Assembly: GCA_964019425.1 (NCBI GenBank)
Contig: OZ025855.1
Span: 496,001-560,000, forward strand
Length of the DNA stretch: 64,000 nt
Origin: Flectonema sp. DT1601
Lineage: Eukaryota > Euglenozoa > Diplonemea > Diplonemida > Diplonemidae
Reading direction: 5' to 3'
A program made the position numbers and the translations under genes. Positions within the stretch are counted from its first letter, which is position 1, and every line of letters starts with the position of its first letter. A model generated the notes under the pieces. That model worked only from the letters and a program-made list of their open reading frames with translations, made no database searches and was not told the DNA's origin. Below, piece by piece: positions 32,647-42,498 of this stretch.

Positions 32647-33648
32647 ATGGATTTGATTCTCTCGCAGTTTAATTTGGACAGTCCGCTGCCGACATTTTTT
32701 GAAATGCGAGCACAAGAAGAACTGATGCCGATATTAGGGAATGCTTTCACTTATGGACTAACAGTAACAGCACAACGAGTACCATTTCTCGTATCAGTAG
32801 TACCTTGGAGCAATGAGATATACACAACACTGTGGGCTGCACTCGATTGGAAATTACTTTCTTCAATCGATTCGACATTTGCTGAAAATTTTTATGGAAT
32901 CAAAAGAGTCATAGCTCCCCCTCGGAGTGACGTGTTAGAAGATGTTGAGGCTGGTCGATTGAATGCCTACGGAGGTCTAAGTCAAAGAACAAGATTATTA
33001 TCGTTACTTTTAGTAATAATAGTCCCTTACATAAAGAGAAAACTACATGCTTATATGTCATACTTGAGAGAAGACGACAACAATTCCGATTCTACCGCAC
33101 AGAAACGCCTGTTTAAAAAGATTTTTCCCATCGTAAACTTCATACTAGAAGGGATGACGCTAATCTTTTGGGTTCGATACTTATTTTCAAGCCCTTGGTG
33201 GTCATTTGGAATGATGACTCAGCGGATCGTATTAAGAAGGTTAGAAATGCAGGATTACCAACAGATGCAAACTTCACCAGATTCTGTTTTTCTTAATAGG
33301 ATGAAAAGTTTTATTTTGTGGTCAATTGTTGGATTTCGTGCTCTTGAATGGTACAACTCAACAGGAACTGGATCATCAGAAGTTAGTGACGTTGATCATC
33401 AAGGTCGATCCACGACTGTTCCACCTCCACCACCACCAGCATCACTGCAGTCATTAGGACTCGATCCTGAGGGTGAGACTTGTCCAATTTGCCGTCATCC
33501 AATTACTAATCCAACGCTTAATGCCTGTTCTGGTTTAGTATACTGTTATCCTTGTATTCATCAGTATGTTGATACTCATAAAGAGGATGCTATTACTAAA
33601 CAACAATGCACTCTTGATCATCTCAGAAGAATCTACGAAGCAGTATAG
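32647..33648 (+). CDS. PEX12: Peroxin 12, RING-type subunit of the peroxisomal ubiquitin ligase
   Basis: 333 aa from the ATG at 32647; the reading frame stays open upstream, but in a low-complexity leader. The family landmark FAENFYGIKR is intact (human FSENFYGLKR), followed by membrane helices near 115-135 and 160-185, then a Pro-rich linker and a C-terminal RING (about 279-315): CPICRHPITNPTLNACSGLVYCYPC. With PEX2 and PEX10 it ubiquitinates the PTS receptor PEX5 for recycling, so the organism should have peroxisomes or glycosomes. The last Cys pair of a full RING is absent, as is usual in PEX12. Other family features look complete. Confidence 0.95.
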   Translation: MDLILSQFNLDSPLPTFFEMRAQEELMPILGNAFTYGLTVTAQRVPFLVSVVPWSNEIYTTLWAALDWKLLSSIDSTFAENFYGIKRVIAPPRSDVLEDVEAGRLNAYGGLSQRTRLLSLLLVIIVPYIKRKLHAYMSYLREDDNNSDSTAQKRLFKKIFPIVNFILEGMTLIFWVRYLFSSPWWSFGMMTQRIVLRRLEMQDYQQMQTSPDSVFLNRMKSFILWSIVGFRALEWYNSTGTGSSEVSDVDHQGRSTTVPPPPPPASLQSLGLDPEGETCPICRHPITNPTLNACSGLVYCYPCIHQYVDTHKEDAITKQQCTLDHLRRIYEAV

Positions 33649-33862
33649 TAATAAACCACCACTGTGAATTGTTCTACACCTGTTGCGCACATAGTGCCAC
33701 CCGTACTATCCTATAAAGAAGTGACGGTACAAAGAAAGCTTTTACACCACAAAAGGCTGTTCTTTTTTTTTTAGGGCGTATGATTGATTTACTGTTAAGT
33801 CAGTAGTTGTTTTAAATTATCTTTTTACTAAGAAGGTTATTTGAAGAATAAGAGAAAAAACA

Positions 33863-34597
33863 ATGAGCAACAAAGTGTTCTTAGAGATTACCGCAGGTGA
33901 TGATACTGAAAACCAGAAAATTGCATTGCAGTGGAAGAAAGTATCGGATTTTGTTGCGAAGAAGGGAGTTGAGTATGGGTTGTCTACTGGTGATGCTGCA
34001 GCATTGTCTGATGATGATAAGGAAATATTAAAAGATTTAGTTGAAGGAGACCCAGCTCTCATGGGAGATGCAACAACCGCGTTGGTAGAACCTCCAGCAA
34101 ATCCGATTTTAGGAAAGCTGGTTATCGAATTAAACGAATCGAAGTGTCCTAAAACCTGTACGAACTTCCGAACCCTCTGCACTGGTGAAAAAGGAAAAGG
34201 AAAAGAATCTGGAAAACCCCTTCACTATCTCAATTCAGTAATTCACAGACTGGTTCCTGGCGTTCTATTCCAAGGTGGTGACTTCGTCAAAGGAACTGGA
34301 GCAGCTGGAGAATCCATCTACGGATTGAAATTTAAAGATGAAAAAGAAGGACTCAAAATCAAACACTCAGGTCTTGGTGATGTTGGTATGGCCAACGGAG
34401 GCAAAGATTCCAACAGCAGTCAATTTTACATTTCTATGTGTGATGATCCTCTCACTAAATTAGATGGTAAACATGTTATATTTGGTAAGGTCACTGAGGG
34501 ACTTGATGTTCTTCCGAAGATTGCGGCATTCGCTGGAGATAAAGACGGGTTCCCACGAGTCCCTCTTCGTATTACTTCATGTGGTGTTCAGAAGTAG
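33863..34597 (+). CDS. Cyclophilin-type peptidyl-prolyl isomerase with internal N-terminal insertion
   Basis: 244 aa. The catalytic core is recognisable: IHRLVPGVLFQGGDF (Arg, Phe and Gln of the active site kept), then SIYGLKFKDE, GMANGGKDSNSSQFYI and LDGKHVIFGKV (His where cyclophilin A has Trp121, which usually lowers cyclosporin binding). A first-strand-like VFLEITAG opens the protein, but about 70 residues of helical sequence separate it from the next strand (LGKLVIELNESKCPKTCTNF), so the fold has an insertion between strands 1 and 2. Isomerase activity is expected; location is probably cytosolic since no targeting signal is seen. Confidence 0.93.
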   Translation: MSNKVFLEITAGDDTENQKIALQWKKVSDFVAKKGVEYGLSTGDAAALSDDDKEILKDLVEGDPALMGDATTALVEPPANPILGKLVIELNESKCPKTCTNFRTLCTGEKGKGKESGKPLHYLNSVIHRLVPGVLFQGGDFVKGTGAAGESIYGLKFKDEKEGLKIKHSGLGDVGMANGGKDSNSSQFYISMCDDPLTKLDGKHVIFGKVTEGLDVLPKIAAFAGDKDGFPRVPLRITSCGVQK

Positions 34598-34795
34598 ATT
34601 ATAAGGATTCTGATTTGAGATTCAGACTTCTGGAGAGTTTAATAGCGAAGGGTATCTGTGAGAGGGAGTTGAGAGAGAGAGCACTTCTGACACAGCGCAC
34701 GCAACGCTTTACTTCTCATTTCTTCTTTGCGTTGAGAGGTGACGTAGTATGGGATTATGGAATGTATTGTTAACTTTATATTCAAAACTCCCGTC

Positions 34796-34797
34796 AG
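34796..34797 (+). promoter_or_regulatory. Probable trans-splice acceptor AG (eL32 copy 1)
   Basis: ACTCCCGTCAG lies 20 nt before the ATG. The 20-nt leader after the AG is shared with copy 2 (GTTCTTTCACAACCTAAAAA). Confidence 0.6.
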
Positions 34798-34817
34798 GTT
34801 CTTTCACAACCTAAAAA

Positions 34818-35344
34818 ATGGTTCGCGTTGTCAAGAAGAAGGTTAACAGGTTCAAGAGACATCACTCTGACAGACACTGCAGAGTTAAGGAGAGCTGGAG
34901 AAAGCCAAAGGGTATTGATTCCGTCGTTCGTCGTAGATGGAGAGGACAGATCAAGATGGCTAACATCGGGTTTGGAAACGCCAAGATCACCCGTAACGTT
35001 CACCCTGATGGTCTAAAGCACTTCAACATCAACTGTGAGAAGGTTTGTAATACTTTTTAATTGTTGTTAATATTTATATCATATTTTGGGTCTTCATGTC
35101 TAACTTTGTTTTTCAACCCTCTTTAAGTGGAAGGAAGGGACTGCGTGTGAGAGTTTGAGTATTTATCAACAAACAAAAACAGGACCTTGAGCTCCTCCTC
35201 ATGCACAACACTAAGTACGCTGCCGTCATCGGAACTAAGATCGGACAGAGAGTTCGTACTGCCATCCTTACCCGTGCCAAGGAACTTGACATCAAGGTTG
35301 TCAACGGAAAGGCCAAGGTACGCAAGGAGGAAGACGAGCAGTAA
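34818..35344 (+). CDS. RPL32: Ribosomal protein eL32, copy 1 (two exons)
   Basis: Exons 34818-35042 and 35183-35344, phase 0, 128 aa. It follows eL32 along its length ([77 protein letters not shown]). It belongs to the 60S subunit. The intron is 140 nt with a GTTTGT donor and an AAAACAG acceptor. Copy 3 has a closely similar intron; copies 2 and 4 share a different one. Codon choice is strongly biased toward C-ending codons, as expected of a highly expressed gene and unlike its neighbours. Confidence 0.97.
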
Positions 35345-35710
35345 GCATTCTATTAGGAGGATATTAATTGTGCCAAGAAAAAGATCAAAAAAAAAAAATT
35401 TATTTTATTTTTCTTTCTGTTGGCATTTTACTTTCCCCCGCACTGGGGACGGTAATGAAAGAACCATTTGCCGTCATTTGACTCTCCGCGACGACATCAG
35501 TTACATCATCGTATCAATAGTTGATAGTGATTCCGTTTTAGGCCTCCCATCCAGCTTCCAGTGTTGATATGATTTTAGGTTACTTTTAAATTAGTTTTAT
35601 ATTTCATTCATCTCTTATCAGAAGACGGTATCAGTAGTTATCTTCGATCAGCATAGAGGTATCATTTTTTATTAAACAATTTATCATCAGGTTCTTTCAC
35701 AACCTAAAAA
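35345..35710. other. Spacer between eL32 copies 1 and 2
   Basis: No gene seen. It holds the 3' UTR of copy 1 and ends in TTTATCATCAG plus the 20-nt leader shared by copies 1 and 2. Confidence 0.7.
35689..35690 (+). promoter_or_regulatory. Probable trans-splice acceptor AG (eL32 copy 2)
   Basis: TTTATCATCAG lies 20 nt before the ATG at 35711. Confidence 0.6.
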
Positions 35711-36220
35711 ATGGTTCGCGTTGTCAAGAAGAAGGTTAACAGGTTCAAGAGACATCACTCTGACAGACACTGCAGAGTTAAGGAGAGCTGGAGAAAGCCA
35801 AAGGGTATTGATTCCGTCGTTCGTCGTAGATGGAGAGGACAGATCAAGATGGCTAACATCGGGTTTGGAAACGCCAAGATCACCCGTAACGTTCACCCTG
35901 ATGGTCTAAAGCACTTCAACATCAACTGTGAGAAGGTTTGTTTAATTATTATTTATTGAGTGTTCTCTTTCTCTTGTTGTTCTTTACACAAGCAGCTGTT
36001 TAGAATGTTGATGCGACTCATCACCTCCAAATTAAGAAAGTACAAAAAACAAAAACAGGACCTTGAGCTCCTCCTCATGCACAACACTAAGTACGCTGCC
36101 GTCATCGGAACTAAGATCGGACAGAGAGTTCGTACTGCCATCCTTACCCGTGCCAAGGAACTTGACATCAAGGTTGTCAACGGAAAGGCCAAGGTACGCA
36201 AGGAGGAGGACGAACAGTAA
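35711..36220 (+). CDS. RPL32: Ribosomal protein eL32, copy 2 (two exons)
   Basis: Exons 35711-35935 and 36059-36220, 128 aa, same protein as copy 1. Exon 1 is identical base for base to copy 1 by eye, and exon 2 differs only at synonymous positions near the stop. The 123-nt intron is unrelated to that of copy 1 except for its donor and a short acceptor-side stretch (AAAAACAAAAACAG-like). A nearly identical intron is found in copy 4. Confidence 0.97.
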
Positions 36221-36539
36221 GCATTGCGTCTCATTTGTTATTGATGTCAAAAATTACGAGAACTTTTTATTTGTTCTCTTTCTTTTTTTTCATTCAATTA
36301 AGCAATCTTGATGTCACCAGTCACAATTAATCAGAAATACGATCAGCTTGAAGGAATCTCGTCTTTCTAAAGCTTAACCAGCAGTACTACTCTGACTTCT
36401 TTATAAGGTTTTATCATATTGCACCAGTAGCTTTATGTCAGTCTTTCTGTGTTTTCGGATCTTTGGTGAATAAGTGTGCATTTTTTTTTGCAGGTAATTC
36501 TTTTTAATAAAATAATGGAATTGGTCATTGGATTGTATT
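36221..36539. other. Spacer between eL32 copy 2 and array 2
   Basis: No gene seen. TTTTTTTTTGCAG at 36493 is an acceptor-like site with no gene behind it; the mosaic array starts about 46 bp further on, so this may be a leftover gene start replaced by the array. Confidence 0.5.
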
Positions 36540-37504
36540 TCTCCAAATCTTGTGATGAATAATACTAATTCCGTGTTTCACATGAATACCTTGTGAGTTA
36601 GAAAATTGTATTTCGGGTTCCAAGCTGATTGATACTACTTATTGCCTTCATAACAACACGATCAACAATATGATGACACAACAAGCTACTACTTGGACAA
36701 TCGCCCCTATACCTATACGATGCCCGAAAGGGTAAATGGTAAACACCTCGAGTCCAGCCTGATTGTTGAAACCTTCTGCTCTGTTTGGACTGCTTCACTT
36801 TATGTTCTCAAGGAGTATTGCACGCCGCCTCCGACCTCACCCATTTGGAGTGATAACGGTGACTTGTCCTCTCCAAGATATGTTTCTCTTGTTCCAACTC
36901 ATCATATCCGGAAACAACTCCACGGTTGCTCTCCTTAATTAATGGAGATGGTTATCACCAGACCCCCGGTAGATTCACTTCCCTCTCTTCTCTTTTGTTC
37001 TCATCGTTCTCAAGGAGTATTGCACGCCGCCTCCGACCTCACCCATTTGGAGTGATAACGGTGACTTGTCCTCTCCAAGACTTCATCTTCTTCAAATCCT
37101 TTTGCTTGTCAATGAAATAGCCAGCATTATAGAACAATCGAATCCTCGGTAGCAATGCGCTGCATTCTCCAAATCTTGTGATGAATAATACTAATTCCGT
37201 GTTTCACATGAATACCTTGTGAGTTAGAAAATTGTATTTCGGGTTCCAAGCTGATTGATACTACTTATTGCCTTCATAACAACACGATCAACAATATGAT
37301 GACACAACAAGCTACTACTTGGACAATCGCCCCTATACCTATACGATGCCCGAAAGGGTAAATGGTAAACACCTCGAGTCCAGCCTGATTGTTGAAACCT
37401 TCTGCTCTGTTTGAACTGCTTTACTTTATGTTCTCAAGGAGTATTGCACGCCGCCTCCGACCTAACCCATTTGGAGTGATAACGGTGACTTGTCCTCTCC
37501 AAGA

Positions 37505-37679
37505 CTTTTGATAATTTATTATTCAGATCGCAGGGATCGACTTTTTGTTTAAAGACCCCAACTGTTTCAACTTGCAGTACCTCACTCAGTGGTATAGCGA
37601 GCGGATGAAGGGGGAGATCACTTTCTATTACTTCGACAAAGAGAACCTTCTGTCTTTGTCAATCCCTCTCTCACAGTAA
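37505..37679 (+). repeat. Module J, copy 1: coding-like unit in array 2
   Basis: After an acceptor-like TTATTATTCAG, the + strand is open for 50 codons (37527-37679), beginning IAGIDFLFKDPNC and ending LSLSIPLSQ. The composition is that of a normal globular protein (QYLTQWYSERMKGEITFYYF). I do not recognise it. Further copies lie at 39629-39803, 53387-53561 and, altered, 61547-61691. Confidence 0.75.
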
Positions 37680-39628
37680 GGATGATTTTAACCGACTCCT
37701 GAGTAGCTTTTCGCTGCATTGCAGATACTGATACGAGTCAAAAGTGCAGGATCAACCACCTGAACAAATTCTGTGTCTTCTGTTTGCCTTCTCGTTTGAG
37801 CTGTCTTCTGCCTTGAGCTTCTTCATAAGGAGTATTGCACGCCGCCTCCGACCTCACCCATTTGGAGTGATAACGGTGACTTGTCCTCTCCAAGATTTTC
37901 TGGATTCCTGAGAGCTGTTCATTCGTCTTGCTGTCTTAACTTGAAGGTTGTTCCTCTTCACTTCTCTTCCTGCATCTTGTGATGAATAATACTAATTCCG
38001 TGTTTCACATGAATACCTTGTGAGTTAGAAAATTGTATTTCGGGTTCCAAGCTGATTGATACTACTTATTGCCTTCATAACAACACGATCAACAATATGA
38101 TGACACAACAAGCTACTACTTGGACAATCGCCCCTATACCTATACGATGCCCGAAAGGGTAAATGGTAAACACCTCGAGTCCAGCCTGATTGTTGAAACC
38201 TTCTGCTCTGTTTGAACTGCTTCACTTTATGTTCTCAAGGAGTATTGCACGCCGCCTCCGACCTCACCCATTTGGAGTGATAACGGTGACTTGTCCTCTC
38301 CAAGATGTGTTTCTCTTGTTCCAACTCATCATATCCGGAAACAACTCCACGGTTGCTCTCCTTAATTAATGGAGATGGTTATCACCAGACCCCCGGTAGA
38401 TTTACTTCCCTCTCTTCTCTTTTGTTCTCATCATTCTCAAGGAGTATTGCACGCCGCCTCCGACCTAACCCATTTGGAGTGATAACGGTGACTTGTCCTC
38501 TCCAAGACTTCATCTTCTTCGAATCCTTTTGCTTGTCAATGAAATAGCCAGCATTATAGAACAATCGAATCCTCGGTAGCAATGCGCTGCATTCTCCAAA
38601 TCTTGTGATGAATAATACTAATTCCGTGTTTCACATGAATACCTTGTGAGTTAGAAAATTGTATTTCGGGTTCCAAGCTGATTACTACTGCTTCCTGTTG
38701 TTGTGTCCGATATTTCCTTCCTGTTTCACTTCTTTGATAAATCTGTCGCAATGGTTGGGAGGCACCCTCTTTCAAATGGTGCAAAGCTCCCCGCTGGTCG
38801 TACCGTATAGCAAGTTGATAGGGTTCTTCGGGACCTTGTCATGTTACGTATATTCCATATTCCAACTTCTATGCTCAGTTGGGCTATTATGAAGTTTGGG
38901 ACAACCATGCGTGATACAGTTTCTTGTTCTTCATCTTTTCTGTTGGAAAGAAGAAGAGTTCTGTCTTTCCTTTTCTGTTTGGTCAGCGAGCTCAGTTCCC
39001 CGCCTGTTCTTTGTTACTGAACTGAGTGGGAGTTATGTTACGCGAGATGTATAGAACAATCGAATCCTCGGTAGCAATATGCTGCATTCTCCAAATCTTG
39101 TGATGAATAATACTAATTCCGTGTTTCACATGAATACCTTGTGAGTTAGAAAATTGTATTTCGGGTTCCAAGCTGATTGATATTACTTATTGCCTTCATA
39201 ACAACACGATCAACAATATGATGACACAACAAGCTACTACTTGGACAATCGCCCCTATACCTATACGATGCCCGAAAGGGTAAATGGTAAACACCTCGAG
39301 TCCAGCCTGATTGTTGAAACCTTCTGCTCTGTTTGAACTGCTTCACTTTATGTTCTCAAGGAGTATTGCACGCCGCCTCCGACCTCACCCATTTGGAGTG
39401 ATAACGGTGACTTGTCCTCTCCAAGATATGTTTCTCTTGTTCCAACTCATCATATCCGGAAACAACTCCACGGTTGCTCTCCTTAATTAATGGAGATGGT
39501 TATCACCAGACCCTCGGTAGATTCACTTCCCTCTCTTCTCTTTTGTTCTCATCGTTCTCAAGGAGTATTGCACGCCGCCTCCGACCTAACCCATTTGGAG
39601 TGATAACGGTGACTTGTCCTCTCCAAGA

Positions 39629-39803
39629 CTTTTGATAATTTATTATTCAGATCGCAGGGATCGACTTTTTGTTTAAAGACCCCAACTGTTTCAACTTGCA
39701 GTACCTCACTCAGTGGTATAGCGAGCGGATGAAGGGGGAGATCACTTTCTATTACTTCGACAAAGAGAACCTTCTGTCTTTGTCTATCCCTCTCTCACAG
39801 TAA
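39629..39803 (+). repeat. Module J, copy 2
   Basis: Near-identical to copy 1, with the same 50-codon open frame (39651-39803) after a K hub of the CCTAACCC type, and again followed by module G. Confidence 0.75.
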
Positions 39804-41089
39804 GGATGATTTTAACCGACTCCTGAGTAGCTTTTCGCTGCATTGCAGATACTGATACGAGTCAAAAGTGCAGGATCAACCACCTGAACAAATTCTGTGT
39901 CTTCTGTTTGCCTTCTCGTTTGAGCTGTCTTCTGCCTTGAGCTTCTTCATAAGGAGTATTGCACGCCGCCTCCGACCTCACCCATTTGGAGTGATAACGG
40001 TGACTTGTCCTCTCCAAGATATGTTTCTCTTGTTCCAACTCATCATATCCGGAAACAACTCCACGGTTGCTCTCCTTAATTAATGGAGATGGTTATCACC
40101 AGACCCCCGGTAGATTCACTTCCCTCTCTTCTTTTTTGTTCGCATCGTTCTCAAGGAGTATTGCACGCCGCCTCCGACCTAACCCATTTGGAGTGATAAC
40201 GGTGACTTGTCCTCTCCAAGATTTTCTGGATTCCTGAGAGCTGTTCATTCGTCTTGCTGTCTTAACTTGAAGGTTGTTCCTCTTCACTTCTCTTCCTGAA
40301 TCTTGTGATGAATAATACTAATTCCGTGTTTCACATGAATACCTTGTGAGTTAGAAAATTGTATTTCGGGTTCCAAGCTGATTACTACTGCTTCCTGTTG
40401 TTGTGTCCGATATTTCCTTCCTGTTTCACTTCTTTGATAAATCGGTCGCAATGGTTGGGAGGCACCCTCTTTCAAATGGTGCAAAGCTCCCCGCTGGTCG
40501 TACCGTATAGCAAGTTGATAGGGTTAAGGACCTTGTCATGTTACGTATATTCCATATTCTAACTTCTATGCTCAGTTGGGCTATTATGAAGTTTGGGACA
40601 ACCATGCGTGATACAGTTTCTTGTTCTTCGTCTTCCTGGAAGGAAGACTTGTCTGTCTATTCCCCACCTCCCTCTCTCACAGTAAGGATGATTTTAACCG
40701 ACTCCTGAGTAGGTTTTCGCTGCATTGCAGATACTGATACGAGTCAAAAGTGCAGGATCAACCACCTGAACAAATTTTGCTTGTCTTCTCGTTTGAGCTG
40801 TCTTCTGCCTTGAGCTTCATAAGGAGTATTGCACGCCGCCTCCGACCTCACCCATTTGGAGTGATAACGGTGACTTGTCCTCTCCAAGACTTCGATATTT
40901 AATTGTTCGTTTTCCAACTTGGTCGCAATGGTTGAGAGACACCCTCTTTCAAAAGGTTGTGCCGTATTTCGAGTTCCAAGCTGATTGATACTTTGCTGTT
41001 GTAAAACGTCCTCCGATTTGTTCACTTTAGACATTCTATTCGGCTTAGTATTGTCTTTACATATGCTGTGCTATGATTATTTAATTCTC

Positions 41090-41091
41090 AG
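41090..41091 (+). promoter_or_regulatory. Probable trans-splice acceptor AG (eL32 copy 3)
   Basis: TTATTTAATTCTCAG lies 20 nt before the ATG. The leader differs from that of copies 1 and 2. Confidence 0.6.
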
Positions 41092-41111
41092 TAGTTGCAT
41101 CACAAGTCAAA

Positions 41112-41637
41112 ATGGTTCGCGTTGTCAAGAAGAAGGTTAACAGGTTCAAGAGACATCACTCTGACAGACACTGCAGAGTTAAGGAGAGCTGGAGAAAGCC
41201 AAAGGGTATTGATTCCGTCGTTCGTCGTAGATGGAGAGGACAGATCAAGATGGCTAACATCGGGTTTGGAAACGCCAAGATCACCCGTAACGTTCACCCT
41301 GATGGTCTAAAGCACTTCAACATCAACTGTGAGAAGGTTTGTAATACTTTTTAATTGTTGTTAATATTTATATCATATTTTGGGTCTTCATGTCAAGCCT
41401 TGTTTTTTACCCCTCTTTAAGTGGAAGGAAGCGACTGTGTGTGAGAGTTTGAGTATATGTCAACAAAAAAAACAGGACCTTGAGCTCCTCCTCATGCACA
41501 ACACTAAGTACGCTGCCGTCATCGGAACTAAGATCGGACAGAGAGTTCGTACTGCCATCCTTACCCGTGCCAAGGAACTTGACATCAAGGTTGTCAACGG
41601 AAAGGCCAAGGTACGCAAGGAGGAAGACGAACAGTAA
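41112..41637 (+). CDS. RPL32: Ribosomal protein eL32, copy 3 (two exons)
   Basis: Exons 41112-41336 and 41476-41637, 128 aa, same product. The 139-nt intron matches that of copy 1 with a few differences (for example GCCTTG against AACTTTG), so copy 3 is the duplicate of copy 1, while the 5' leader is unrelated. Exon 1 is identical to the other copies. Confidence 0.97.
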
Positions 41638-41988
41638 GCAGTTTTTGCTTCAAGTGTGTAGTGCTCTACTGGTGTCTTTTCTGATTGCTTAGTAGTAATG
41701 CATTCCTAGTTTTGACTTATTTTTATCATCGTATGTGTAATGCTTCGATGGAAGTGGCAGAAGAAACAAATTCTAACAAAACTTATTACTGACTTTCTCA
41801 TCCTCATTAGATATCTTTAGAAAATGGTCCAGAAAGGGTTTATTAGTTTTGAAGAATGAAGAGGTTTTAAGTTGGACTTGGTTTGTATGTAGTAGGCAAC
41901 TCAAGTTGGATTTTATCTTAGCCGAGTTTGTAAGATGAAATGCTCAGTATTGTTTAAGACTATCTTCCCCAGATTTATTAACCAAAAA
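41638..41988. other. Spacer between eL32 copies 3 and 4
   Basis: No gene seen. Not obviously similar to the copy 1-2 spacer, so the two pairs differ outside the transcribed core. Confidence 0.6.
41971..41972 (+). promoter_or_regulatory. Probable trans-splice acceptor AG (eL32 copy 4)
   Basis: ACTATCTTCCCCAG lies 16 nt before the ATG at 41989. Confidence 0.6.
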
Positions 41989-42498
41989 ATGGTTCGCGTT
42001 GTCAAGAAGAAGGTTAACAGGTTCAAGAGACATCACTCTGACAGACACTGCAGAGTTAAGGAGAGCTGGAGAAAGCCAAAGGGTATTGATTCCGTCGTTC
42101 GTCGTAGATGGAGAGGACAGATCAAGATGGCTAACATCGGGTTTGGAAACGCCAAGATCACCCGTAACGTTCACCCTGATGGTCTAAAGCACTTCAACAT
42201 CAACTGTGAGAAGGTTTGTTTAATTATTATTTATTGAGTGTTCTTTTTCTCTTGTTGTTCTTTACACAAGCAGCTGTTTAGAATGTTGATGCGACTCATC
42301 ACCTCCAAATTAAGAAATTACAAAAAACAAAAACAGGACCTTGAGCTCCTCCTCATGCACAACACTAAGTACGCTGCCGTCATCGGAACTAAGATCGGAC
42401 AGAGAGTTCGTACTGCCATCCTTACCCGTGCCAAGGAACTTGACATCAAGGTTGTCAACGGAAAGGCCAAGGTACGCAAGGAGGAAGACGAACAGTAA
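41989..42498 (+). CDS. RPL32: Ribosomal protein eL32, copy 4 (two exons)
   Basis: Exons 41989-42213 and 42337-42498, 128 aa. The 123-nt intron is nearly identical to that of copy 2 (a few single-base changes), marking copies 2 and 4 as one lineage. Exons match all other copies. Confidence 0.97.

Larger units (their letters stand above)
36540..40992 (+). repeat. Mosaic repeat array 2
   Basis: Module order (names as in array 1, plus J starting CTTTTGATAATTTATTATTCAG): B'-A-K-C-K-B-A-K-J-G-K-H-B'-A-K-C-K-B-I-E-F-B-A-K-C-K-J-G-K-C-K-H-B'-I-E-G-K-D'-E'. K copies start at 36810, 37012, 37436, 37827, 38237, 38439, 39358, 39560, 39951, 40153 and 40821. The last ~90 bp are diverged and compressed versions of E and B. 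The array separates the eL32 pair 1/2 from pair 3/4. No gene is called inside. Confidence 0.93.

Noticed and set aside
35711-36220. eL32 and eL31 extra copies as processed pseudogenes
   Set aside because: All copies keep introns, intact frames and splice sites, so they look functional.
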